A stretch of DNA of 64,000 bases, taken from positions 62,001-126,000 of the forward strand of contig NZ_CP085531.1 in NCBI RefSeq assembly GCF_020616155.1, given 5' to 3'. Shown in pieces: positions 33,212 through 41,160 of this stretch (its first letter is position 1; each line of letters starts with the position of its first letter). The notes under the pieces were generated by a model. The model ran no database searches. It worked only from the letters and a program-made list of their open reading frames with translations, and was not told where the DNA came from. The stretch is from Vogesella sp. XCS3. Its GTDB lineage: Bacteria; Pseudomonadota; Gammaproteobacteria; Burkholderiales; Chromobacteriaceae. The translations under genes and the position numbers were made by a program.

Positions 33212-35373
33212 TGGCACGATTGATCATCACGGAAAAACCAAGCACAGCAAAATCAGTGGCCGAGTTCCTTGGTGTTGCGAAGAAGACCTCAGCCTTCTAT
33301 CAGACAAACTCGGGAGACTATGTCGCTTCCTGTCTTGGCCATCTGATGGAGCAGTATGAGCCTGAAGATTATTGCCAGGAGTGGAAGAAGTGGGATCTCG
33401 GGGTATTGCCTATGATTCCCGGAGAGTGGAAAAAGCGCGTGCGGAAGGACGGCAAGCAAAAGGTTGATGCCATTAAGCAACTACTTCCTTTGGTTGATGA
33501 GGTTGTCCATGCCGGGGATGCTGATCGGGAAGGGAATCTGCTGGTGGATGAGGTGCTTGAGCACCTGCATAATCGATTGCCCGTCAAGCGCCTTTGGCTG
33601 TCTGCTTTCGACACGCTGAGTATTAAACGTGGTATGGAAAACATTGTCCCAGAGTCTCAGTATAAGGGCTTCAGTTTTGCGGCAGAGGGGCGTGCGCGCT
33701 CTGATTGGTTGATCGGTATGAATATGAGCCGAGGCGTGACCAAGCTCTGGGAGCAAGGAGGTAACCGGACAACGCTGCATATCGGGAGGGTAAAGACGCC
33801 TGCGCTGTGGTTTGTCTACGAGCGTGAGATGGCAATTGCCAGGTTCAAGCCGGTTGATTACTTCGTTGGTGAATGCATTTTTCAGCACGAGAATGGTAGC
33901 TTCAACGTGACCTGGTGCCCGCCGCAAGGGGTGCCAGTCGATGATTCCGGCCGGGTCTTGGACCAGAAGTTTGTTAAGGATGCCATCAATAAGGTTTCGG
34001 GTAAGGCTGGCGTAATCACCAGGTTAGAAACCAAGCCGGGAAAGAGCAATGCGCCATTGCCGTTTTCTCAGGCAGATATCCAGAAGAAAGCAGGCCGGCG
34101 TTTTGGTCTTGCGCCAGAAAAAGTTCTGGAGATTTGTCAGTCGCTGTATGAAACGTACAAGCTTACTACGTACCCCCGGACTGACTGTGCATATCTGCCC
34201 GAGTCTCAGCTCGCTGATGCTCCAGTCATTCTTGATGCGCTGCGTTCAAACTTTGGTGATGCTTTCCCAAAATTCAGTTTTAGCACTGGTAAGAAGTCTC
34301 GCGCTTGGAATGACAAAAAGATATCTGCTCACCATGGGATTATTCCTACATCTGAAGTTCGCTCCCTTGCGGCGTTGAGTCAAGACGAGCGATTGGTTTA
34401 TGAGATGATCGTTCAGCACTACCTTGCGCAGTTCATGCAGGAATGTCTGTTCGAGACCACAGAGGTTGAGGTGGTGTCTGAGTCTGAGCTTTTTGCAGCA
34501 AAAGGCGTTGTCGAGATTCAGGCGGGGTGGAAGGCACTTTTCCGGAGTAAAGGGGATAACTCCGAAGAGTCCGAAGATGAAAAAGCGGTAAAGCTCCCGG
34601 AGATGAATCAGGGCGATCCAGGCAAGATGGGGAAGGGAGACGTACTGTCAAAGCGAACTACGCCGCCTAAGCCATTCACTCAGCCTGACTTGATTGATGC
34701 AATGCAGAACGCACATCGATATATCGAGAATCCGCAGCTGAAGACGATGCTCAAGACTGTGCAGGGGATAGGGACTGAGGCCACCCGAGCCAACCTGGTC
34801 AAGGAACTTTTTGAGAAGGGATACTTGGAAGAGGTCGGGAAAGGAAAAAATAAGAACATCAAAACCACGCTAAAAGGCAGAGAGTTATGCGAGTCGTTGC
34901 CTGATCAGCTGCTCAGGCCGGACATGTCAGCTTACTTTGAAGAGCTACTTGGACGTGTGCAAAGCCAGACGCTGCCGTTGCCCCAGTTTATGCAGACGGT
35001 TGAGGCCTTCGTTGTGAAAATGCTCGATGAGATGAAGGCCGGGCGTGGGCTGAAGAAAATCCCGAAGGGAGTAGGAGCGCTAGCGCCGGTCGCTTGCCTT
35101 GCGCCGGGTTGCGGGTTGCAATCTACGCGGCGCAAAAAGAAAGATAGTGCTGCGCACTTTTGGGTTTGTTCAAACGGACACTTCATGGACGATAAAGGCG
35201 GTAAGCCAGTGCCTCGTGAGGAGGTGGACGCGAAGTGTGAGTGCGGTGGGAAACTGTCACCTCGTAACGGGCCAACTGGCAAGTTCTATGGATGTTCCAA
35301 CTACCCGACTTGCAAAAAAACTTACAAGCCTACTGGTAAGAGTAGTACAGGCAGTCGTCGGAGCAACGTTTAA
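33211..35373 (+). CDS. topB: DNA topoisomerase III (type IA)
   Basis: A 720-residue type IA topoisomerase that relaxes and decatenates DNA through a 5'-phosphotyrosine. The Toprim region has LIITEKPSTAKSVAEFLG and HAGDADREGNLLVDE. The active tyrosine is in TTYPRTDCAYL (about residue 321), and SAHHGIIPTS follows. The C-terminus holds two zinc-ribbon-like cysteine sets (CLAPGCG ... C and CECGGK ... CSNYPTC). Plasmid TopB/TraE proteins help replication and segregation. Translation is coupled to the transglycosylase. Confidence 0.93.
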   Translation: MARLIITEKPSTAKSVAEFLGVAKKTSAFYQTNSGDYVASCLGHLMEQYEPEDYCQEWKKWDLGVLPMIPGEWKKRVRKDGKQKVDAIKQLLPLVDEVVHAGDADREGNLLVDEVLEHLHNRLPVKRLWLSAFDTLSIKRGMENIVPESQYKGFSFAAEGRARSDWLIGMNMSRGVTKLWEQGGNRTTLHIGRVKTPALWFVYEREMAIARFKPVDYFVGECIFQHENGSFNVTWCPPQGVPVDDSGRVLDQKFVKDAINKVSGKAGVITRLETKPGKSNAPLPFSQADIQKKAGRRFGLAPEKVLEICQSLYETYKLTTYPRTDCAYLPESQLADAPVILDALRSNFGDAFPKFSFSTGKKSRAWNDKKISAHHGIIPTSEVRSLAALSQDERLVYEMIVQHYLAQFMQECLFETTEVEVVSESELFAAKGVVEIQAGWKALFRSKGDNSEESEDEKAVKLPEMNQGDPGKMGKGDVLSKRTTPPKPFTQPDLIDAMQNAHRYIENPQLKTMLKTVQGIGTEATRANLVKELFEKGYLEEVGKGKNKNIKTTLKGRELCESLPDQLLRPDMSAYFEELLGRVQSQTLPLPQFMQTVEAFVVKMLDEMKAGRGLKKIPKGVGALAPVACLAPGCGLQSTRRKKKDSAAHFWVCSNGHFMDDKGGKPVPREEVDAKCECGGKLSPRNGPTGKFYGCSNYPTCKKTYKPTGKSSTGSRRSNV

Positions 35374-35452
35374 AGGGTCGTTCGGAATGCCATACTGTAT
35401 ACTTCGACCATTCTAGAGCGGTATCTATTGCAATATAAGTATTGGGGCTGTA
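35374..35452 (+). promoter_or_regulatory. Leader of the HTH regulator, possible operator
   Basis: The 79 bases contain a short palindrome-like CATACTGTATAC (35390-35401) and an AT-rich stretch ending near the start codon. It may be the promoter and operator of the regulator that follows; the call is tentative. Confidence 0.35.
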
Positions 35453-36229
35453 ATGACTCAACAAGAATCTCTGATTCCGGCTGACCGCCAAAGTGATAGC
35501 CTGGATGTTTCGCCGGAAAGCAGACTCCCTGCCGTGCTGACGTTTCCAGATGATCGGCCAATTCTGGGTAAGGATCTTGATGCATTCAAGGACTATTTTG
35601 GCGCGACGGTTGCCCAGGCATTGGCTGCCTTGGGGATACAAACCCATGGTCGGTGGTCAACGATTGTGAAGAAAAATGCCGAAATGCCCGTGGATGGAGC
35701 GATCGCTAACTTGGTACGATGGTATGCGGCGCATCCGGAGCGATTCCCGTTCGGGCAGGTCGATATGCCGACGCTTCGCCTGCGCCTTCAGATCAACCAG
35801 GACTCGTTTGCGCAACTCTTTGGCCGGCGTAAAGTTGCAGTCTCTCACTGGGAGAGAAAGCAAGTTAAACCCGAGCCTCAAGTGCAAATCATTGCGCGAG
35901 AGATGGATGATCTGCTGAAATCCTACGAAAAGCAGGCGGAGCAAGATCGTGACAGCGCATTGATGATCCTTCAGCGTCTCATGGCGAAGCTTGACGACGC
36001 CGCTGCTGATGCGGCGATAAAAGGCAAAGACGACATTCTGGCTTGCATGCGGTCTGCGATCGAGCTTGAGGCCCAGAATGTTGCTGTAAAGCAGGATACG
36101 ACGCCGCACAGCTTGGATATGCTTCACGAGTTCATGGATATTGCAGCATTGAACTCTGCGCTAATCCCGGCCCCCCCTCCTCGTCGAAAAGGCGTTCGAC
36201 AGCAAAAAGAGTCGCCGAATCAACAGTGA
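35453..36229 (+). CDS. HTH (XRE-like) DNA-binding regulator
   Basis: The 258-residue protein has a helix-turn-helix at about residues 105-135: LRLRLQINQDSFAQLFGRRK, then VAVSHWERKQVKPEP. An N-terminal part (LDAFKDYFGATVAQALAALG) looks like a second related fold. A helical C-terminal half and basic tail follow. It is the largest plain regulator in the window and therefore a candidate to bind the plasmid-wide promoter element; that is an inference. It has its own terminator. Confidence 0.7.
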   Translation: MTQQESLIPADRQSDSLDVSPESRLPAVLTFPDDRPILGKDLDAFKDYFGATVAQALAALGIQTHGRWSTIVKKNAEMPVDGAIANLVRWYAAHPERFPFGQVDMPTLRLRLQINQDSFAQLFGRRKVAVSHWERKQVKPEPQVQIIAREMDDLLKSYEKQAEQDRDSALMILQRLMAKLDDAAADAAIKGKDDILACMRSAIELEAQNVAVKQDTTPHSLDMLHEFMDIAALNSALIPAPPPRRKGVRQQKESPNQQ

Positions 36230-36236
36230 GAGCACC

Positions 36237-36262
36237 CGGCCCGCCGCATGGCGGGTTTTTTA
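36237..36262 (+). terminator. Terminator after the HTH regulator
   Basis: CCCGCCgcatGGCGGG followed by TTTTTTAT. Confidence 0.85.
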
Positions 36263-36339
36263 TATGGGCTGTTTGGAGTTGTTTATGTCGTATGCGAAAA
36301 TGTAATCACGCAGACATTAATCTGAAAGGATGACGAGGC

Positions 36340-36882
36340 ATGAGTACAAATAGAATTGTTGTCGTAAGTCTTCCGCAGGAGGAAGTTATCTTGGGGGCGC
36401 TGAAAGCGCAGTTGCAAGTTATCGGTGACTCGTATCAGGCGTCATACCATAGTGACCAGACTGTTACCCTGATTTCTGATGCAGCTCAGCTTTTCGATTG
36501 CAATCTTTCCCTATGTGATCAGGGGGAGGGGCTGGTCGTTGTGGCAGCAAAAGAGCGAAGAGAGCGATCGAGCGATGAGTTGTTGGCCAGCATTCTATGC
36601 GCCTACTATCCGAAAACGGATGATGAACAAAATCCGGGTCTTATGATGGCCAAGCATGCGATCAATGAGGCAACAGACTTTCAGTTTGATGAATGCATAC
36701 AGCATGAAGTGGTGATGGCATGTTGCCATGCTGTTGGTGCCTACATGTTTGCCAACTTCACTCTAGATGATATCGACCCAGGAAGGAGTGGTGATCGATA
36801 TGAGGAGTGCCGCAAAAAAATCATATCCTTCGTCGTGAGCACTGGACTTGCTGATCTGGTGCTTGGCCGGAAGGCTAAGTAG
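36340..36882 (+). CDS. Unknown 180-residue protein
   Basis: I do not recognise this soluble protein. It has no signal peptide; residues 1-70 look alpha/beta, and a helical part rich in cysteine and histidine (HEVVMACCHAVGAYMFANF) follows. The leader ACATTAATCTGAAAGG (36314-36329) is shared with other units of the plasmid, although the ribosome site AAAGGA lies 13 bases from the ATG. It forms a single-gene unit with its own terminator. Confidence 0.65.
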   Translation: MSTNRIVVVSLPQEEVILGALKAQLQVIGDSYQASYHSDQTVTLISDAAQLFDCNLSLCDQGEGLVVVAAKERRERSSDELLASILCAYYPKTDDEQNPGLMMAKHAINEATDFQFDECIQHEVVMACCHAVGAYMFANFTLDDIDPGRSGDRYEECRKKIISFVVSTGLADLVLGRKAK

Positions 36883-36943
36883 GTGGCCAGTGAACTAAGT
36901 AGCTTGTTTACGCTATTCAAGTGACTGGGGTAGGTGATAAGTA

Positions 36944-36965
36944 ACCCGCTAATTGGCGGGTTTTG
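36944..36965 (+). terminator. Terminator after the 180-residue protein
   Basis: AACCCGCtaattgGCGGGTTTT, a 6-bp stem and short T run. Confidence 0.75.
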
Positions 36966-36980
36966 CATTCGTGTTGTTGT

Positions 36981-37006
36981 AAAAGTTTGATTTAATATAT
37001 ACTTGG
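36981..37006 (+). promoter_or_regulatory. Shared promoter-like element before the secreted/M23 unit
   Basis: AAAAGTTTGATTTAATATAT followed by ACTTGG is a strong match to the plasmid-wide element. It is followed by the shared leader AACATTTATCTGATAGG. Confidence 0.6.
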
Positions 37007-37033
37007 ATAAACATTTATCTGATAGGTGCGGAT

Positions 37034-37807
37034 GTGAAGCCATCTTTTTTAGCCTTAGCAATTCTGCCGCTGGCATTTGCCAGTTCAGCTCTCGCAGACC
37101 AGATTTCAGGTCCGCAGGCAGAGGTGATCATTGCCAGGGCTGTTGAAAATGTTGCAAAGGATGCTGTTGTCCGATTTCACCCCAAAGGAACGTTTGTCAC
37201 TTTCCTGAAAGACAACGGTGCGGATGCACTGATGGCGAACATCCGGGGCCGTAGGACAAAGGCAGTCATGGCCCTGACTGGGGTCATGTTTGAGGCGGGC
37301 TGCAAAAAAATGGCCGGGGACTACTTCCGGTACAACTACCAGACCACACCAATGGAAGAGAAGGAACGGTTAGACGTGCGGTTGAAATTTGACCGTCTGG
37401 CCGGGCCGGGGTCTGCGTGGTGTACAGAATTGGGGGGAGATGAAGATGAGGCAAAACTGAAGTGTCATAAGTCGTCACGTTATCCAAAACGGCAGAAGAA
37501 CGTGTGGCTGAAGCTGGCACAACAAGCTGAAGTCGCCAGATCCAAACGCAATGCGTATTTGGCCTCTATCAAGTTCAACCGATACGACTATGTCGCGGCG
37601 GTTACTTCGACAGGGCTGGATATCTTCGACCCTGCAATGCAACGGCCGGACAATGCGGCCTGTGCCGTTATGGCGGACGAGATGAGTAAGTCTCTCTTTC
37701 TTCGATTGAGGCACGACAAGGTCGATGAGGCTTACTACGTTCAGTACCGAGTGGCCATTGAGGCTAGCCGTGAGATATGGCACAAAATGGATGCACTCGA
37801 AAAATGA
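37034..37807 (+). CDS. Unknown secreted protein
   Basis: The start is a GTG at 37034 after GATAGGTGCG. A signal peptide ends near ASSALA (about residue 21). The mature 236-residue protein is basic, with five cysteines, and contains YNYQTTPMEEKERLDVRLKF. No family is evident. Its stop overlaps the start of the M23 peptidase, and both precede dotA-region genes, so a role at the cell envelope during mating is likely but unproven. Confidence 0.7.
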   Translation: MKPSFLALAILPLAFASSALADQISGPQAEVIIARAVENVAKDAVVRFHPKGTFVTFLKDNGADALMANIRGRRTKAVMALTGVMFEAGCKKMAGDYFRYNYQTTPMEEKERLDVRLKFDRLAGPGSAWCTELGGDEDEAKLKCHKSSRYPKRQKNVWLKLAQQAEVARSKRNAYLASIKFNRYDYVAAVTSTGLDIFDPAMQRPDNAACAVMADEMSKSLFLRLRHDKVDEAYYVQYRVAIEASREIWHKMDALEK

Positions 37808-38538
37808 AGACGTTTACCACATATTTCGTTGCGACCACTGTAGCCATTGCGATCGGAAGCGCAGGGGTTGTCGGTATGTCTTTCAAGGCAGGTGCCGCAG
37901 CAGGTACTGGTGGAGTTACCAGCAGCGGGAAAGCTAGCTTTTGCTTTGCGAAACCTTTCACTGTTCCGATGCGAATCACCAATCATGCAACTGGGGCTCG
38001 TAAACACCCGACGCTGGGCATTACGCGCCCTCATTATGGTGATGATATCGGGATGCCGTCGAACACCCCAATTTACGCGCCAGCTAATGGTGTTGTTCAG
38101 AGTGTGGCGTTTAACCGACCAGGTGCCGGCAATTACATCGCAATTCAGCATCCGAGCGGCTACCTGACCCGTTATCTGCATCTGAACTCAATCTCTGTGA
38201 AGAATGGGCAAATGGTCAAAACGGGGGATCTGATCGGGTACTCCGGGATGACCGGAGGGGTGAGTACAGGGCCCCACTTGCACTGGGAGGCTCACACGCC
38301 AGTCTATAAAAACCCATTCCCTCCGGTTGGGCCGAGCAGCCTACTTTGTGATGGTGCATCTCCGGCGCAAACGGAGGGTGAGGCTAGTGGGACGGGTGAT
38401 CCAGCACAGACAGTTCAGTGGCCGCAAGATACAGATGCGCCAGATCCTGAGTGGGAAGCTTGTCCTATCCAGCCGCCACCGATGCTGCCTCAGGAGTGGC
38501 GTTTTGATGATCCTGGCCGCAAAACCAAACCCTATTAA
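37804..38538 (+). CDS. M23-family peptidoglycan peptidase
   Basis: LytM/M23 zinc peptidases cut peptide cross-links in the wall. An N-terminal signal or anchor (about residues 7-30) precedes the domain. Zinc ligands are visible as RPHYGDDIG (His and Asp) and GPHLHWEAH (His-x-His); GDLIGYSGMTG is also typical. The C-terminal 60 residues are proline-rich. The ATG at 37804 overlaps the previous stop (ATGA). Together with the transglycosylase it gives the plasmid two wall-opening enzymes. Confidence 0.9.
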   Translation: MKTFTTYFVATTVAIAIGSAGVVGMSFKAGAAAGTGGVTSSGKASFCFAKPFTVPMRITNHATGARKHPTLGITRPHYGDDIGMPSNTPIYAPANGVVQSVAFNRPGAGNYIAIQHPSGYLTRYLHLNSISVKNGQMVKTGDLIGYSGMTGGVSTGPHLHWEAHTPVYKNPFPPVGPSSLLCDGASPAQTEGEASGTGDPAQTVQWPQDTDAPDPEWEACPIQPPPMLPQEWRFDDPGRKTKPY

Positions 38539-38555
38539 GTGAAAGGTTTGACGAA

Positions 38556-39542
38556 ATGAGTATCGGAAAGAAATTCATGAGTTTTTCTTTTAAGAAAAAA
38601 GCAGCAGTAATCGTTCTAGGTGGAGCGCTTGCCCTTGCCCCGACGGCTGCGTTTGCTGACTGGAGTGATATTTTCGGGAAAATCTTGAATGTAGTGACGC
38701 AGATTCTTGAGCAGGGGTATGCCCAGCTCGAAGCGCAGGTGAAGCAGGGGGAAATTACACGAGAGGAAGGCCAAAAAAGCAGGGATAAAGTTGGCGAGGA
38801 AGAAGAGAAAAATCGTCAGCAACAATGTGAATTTTGGTGCGGCAAGCCTCTGCCGAGTCCGGGGACCGTGCCGAATGATGCGCAAAAAACAGGTTCACCG
38901 GGTGCTGCTGTAGCTGCTCGTCGTGACTCTACTGCCAAGCTTCAAGCCATCACAAGCAGTATGGCTGGAAACATGGATCAGTCTACCGCGATCCAGGGTT
39001 ACTACGGGGCCATGACTGGCTGGTATCAGGCAGCCAGTGCTGATGAACGGCGTCAGGTCATGCAGCCGCTGTCTTTTGAGCCTGGCTATGTGCCGACACC
39101 TAAGGAGAGGCAGATGGCGGATTACAACGCCAAACTGACTATCGGCCTTGAGCCGACTATTCCGGCTTCGTCTGATCAGGTTGGCAAGAATGCAGCCGCA
39201 CAAGAGTATGAGGCTCGCCGAATTGGCTACAACTCGGCGCAACTTGCTGCTTACGACAGTTATCGCCAATACGATATGTCGGCGGAAGAAGTAAAAGCCA
39301 TTTCGGACGTGCTTCTCTCGATGTCCCAAGAGACGGTTGAGGGAATGAATCCTGGAACTGCCATGAAGGCCCAGGTACAGCTGCTGGCTATCCAGTCTGG
39401 CCTGCTATTGAGCCAATACCAGTCTGCTCTGCGTCAGGAGCGGTTGTTGGCTGTAATGGCCTCCAACAATGCTCGATTGGCTATGAAAGACCGTCTGCGC
39501 AAGCTGACACAAGGTCAAGCTGTTCAGAGCTTCGAGAAATAA
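38556..39542 (+). CDS. Unknown secreted protein of the dotA unit (paralogue 1)
   Basis: The signal peptide ends near AAFA (about residue 35). A Gln/Glu-rich helical segment and a CEFWC motif follow. The C-terminal half shares a pattern with the next gene: LTIGLEPTIP, a tyrosine-rich YDSYRQYDMS, and SQYQSALRQERLLAVMASN against LTLGIEPTPP, YDGYMKGWMF and FQSQLRFERLHASSAGM. The pair precedes dotA, as traW/traX precede traY in IncI plasmids, but I cannot equate them. Confidence 0.72.
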   Translation: MSIGKKFMSFSFKKKAAVIVLGGALALAPTAAFADWSDIFGKILNVVTQILEQGYAQLEAQVKQGEITREEGQKSRDKVGEEEEKNRQQQCEFWCGKPLPSPGTVPNDAQKTGSPGAAVAARRDSTAKLQAITSSMAGNMDQSTAIQGYYGAMTGWYQAASADERRQVMQPLSFEPGYVPTPKERQMADYNAKLTIGLEPTIPASSDQVGKNAAAQEYEARRIGYNSAQLAAYDSYRQYDMSAEEVKAISDVLLSMSQETVEGMNPGTAMKAQVQLLAIQSGLLLSQYQSALRQERLLAVMASNNARLAMKDRLRKLTQGQAVQSFEK

Positions 39543-39553
39543 AGGCCATTTCT

Positions 39554-41152
39554 ATGAGTATCAGCAAAGCGAAGTTTTGGCAGCAGGCAGGAGGGGTGAC
39601 TCTAGCCTGTGCCATCGGCTTCCAAATGGTGCCTGGCATTGCCCCGCTGATTGCTGTTGCCCGCGCAGACGCGATGGCGGCCACTTCTGTGCAATCAAGC
39701 GCGTATCTTGCGCAGCGACTCGACGCTCTGGCTGAGAGTTTGGTGTTGAATAACTATGTTCTGCTACAGCAGAAATATGTTCAGCAGCAGATAGACAAGC
39801 TGATCCATGAGGCAAATGGTCTGCCGGTCTCTGTTGGGTCTGCCATTTACAAAGATGCAGTCGGCAATTTTTCTTGGATTGCCTCTTCGCTTTCTGAGGC
39901 AGCAAGTATTGGATATTACGGGCAACCTAATGCAATTGCCAATGAGCTTGTGAGTAAAACAAAAGGCATTCTTATTCAAAATTTGATGCAAAAATATTCT
40001 GTTGATGAATTAAATAAAATGTCGAATCAGCAGATTTCACAAGCAATGAGTAATGATTTTTCATCGGCATCATCGCAGTCGAGTGGTAATATTGCTTACA
40101 ATTCAAACAATCCAATTATTCAATATTTGAATAATATCAGTTCTGATTCTTTTGTTCAGTCCTTGACGGATCAAGCTAAGGTTTATTTTAAGCAACAGGC
40201 TGAAGATTACTTCAAGGTATGGATTAGAAATTTTATCCAAGAAAATATTACAACAAAGATCTCTTCTGAGACTGTAAAAAGCATTCCTTATGTCGGTCCA
40301 TTCTTGAGCTGGTATCTCACTCAGCGGCAGAAGTGGATGAACAATGTTCATCAGAATGAACAGAAGCAGGAAGAGGGTAAGTTAGATCGTAAAAAAACTG
40401 AATACGAAAATGAAATGAAGAGACAGGAGGGTGATTTGATCTGGGGTCGTACCCCGCTACCATCCTATCCACGGCAGATCGACTCCTCCGTGTTTGGCAC
40501 TTCCGGAGGGATGAATTCGAATCAGCGTGTTATTGAGCAGTTCGCCGTTCAAGATCGCGGGTCTTTGGCCGAGTGGCTGTTCTACGGTGACAAGCCGGTA
40601 TCGGTCTACGGCTGGTTGGCAAATTACCCTGCTGATCGCAGGGCGGAGATCATGAAACCATATGTCATTGGCCCCAGGCTGGATGTTTCAGGCAAGCCTG
40701 TTCCACCATCTGACGATGATAAGGAAAACGTCCGGCGAAATGCCTGGTTGACACTGGGGATTGAGCCCACTCCTCCATTTACGGCTCAGCCCGGTACACC
40801 AGGTTTTCAGGAGGAATTGGCCGTGCGGGCGCAGTACACCTCTGTGGTGACGCAAAGCTACGACGGCTACATGAAGGGTTGGATGTTCCAGGATCGAATC
40901 AACCAGCTGATGAGCACAGTGCAGATGTTTACCCCTCAGGTGGTTGATGGACTGAGCGTAGGCCAGACAAATGGATGCAGTGCGATGTTGCATCAGCTGT
41001 CGTCAGAAGTGCAGTTGCAGATATTTCAGTCTCAACTTCGTTTTGAAAGGCTGCATGCGTCATCGGCTGGGATGGAAGGGAAGATGATTCGTGATGGGCG
41101 CTTGCGTGAGCTTGGCCAAGGCGCACCTGTCGGCACTATTGCTGGACACTAG
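39554..41152 (+). CDS. Unknown secreted protein of the dotA unit (paralogue 2)
   Basis: This 532-residue protein has an N-terminal export signal (about residues 10-37, ending ARADA) and the same C-terminal domain as the preceding gene. Between them lies an AT-rich insert (about 39900-40430) encoding a polar, Asn/Ser/Gln-rich and then charged helical region, with base use unlike its flanks. It ends eight bases before dotA. Function unknown; an envelope part of the transfer system is likely. Confidence 0.7.
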   Translation: MSISKAKFWQQAGGVTLACAIGFQMVPGIAPLIAVARADAMAATSVQSSAYLAQRLDALAESLVLNNYVLLQQKYVQQQIDKLIHEANGLPVSVGSAIYKDAVGNFSWIASSLSEAASIGYYGQPNAIANELVSKTKGILIQNLMQKYSVDELNKMSNQQISQAMSNDFSSASSQSSGNIAYNSNNPIIQYLNNISSDSFVQSLTDQAKVYFKQQAEDYFKVWIRNFIQENITTKISSETVKSIPYVGPFLSWYLTQRQKWMNNVHQNEQKQEEGKLDRKKTEYENEMKRQEGDLIWGRTPLPSYPRQIDSSVFGTSGGMNSNQRVIEQFAVQDRGSLAEWLFYGDKPVSVYGWLANYPADRRAEIMKPYVIGPRLDVSGKPVPPSDDDKENVRRNAWLTLGIEPTPPFTAQPGTPGFQEELAVRAQYTSVVTQSYDGYMKGWMFQDRINQLMSTVQMFTPQVVDGLSVGQTNGCSAMLHQLSSEVQLQIFQSQLRFERLHASSAGMEGKMIRDGRLRELGQGAPVGTIAGH

Positions 41153-41160
41153 GAGGAGTT

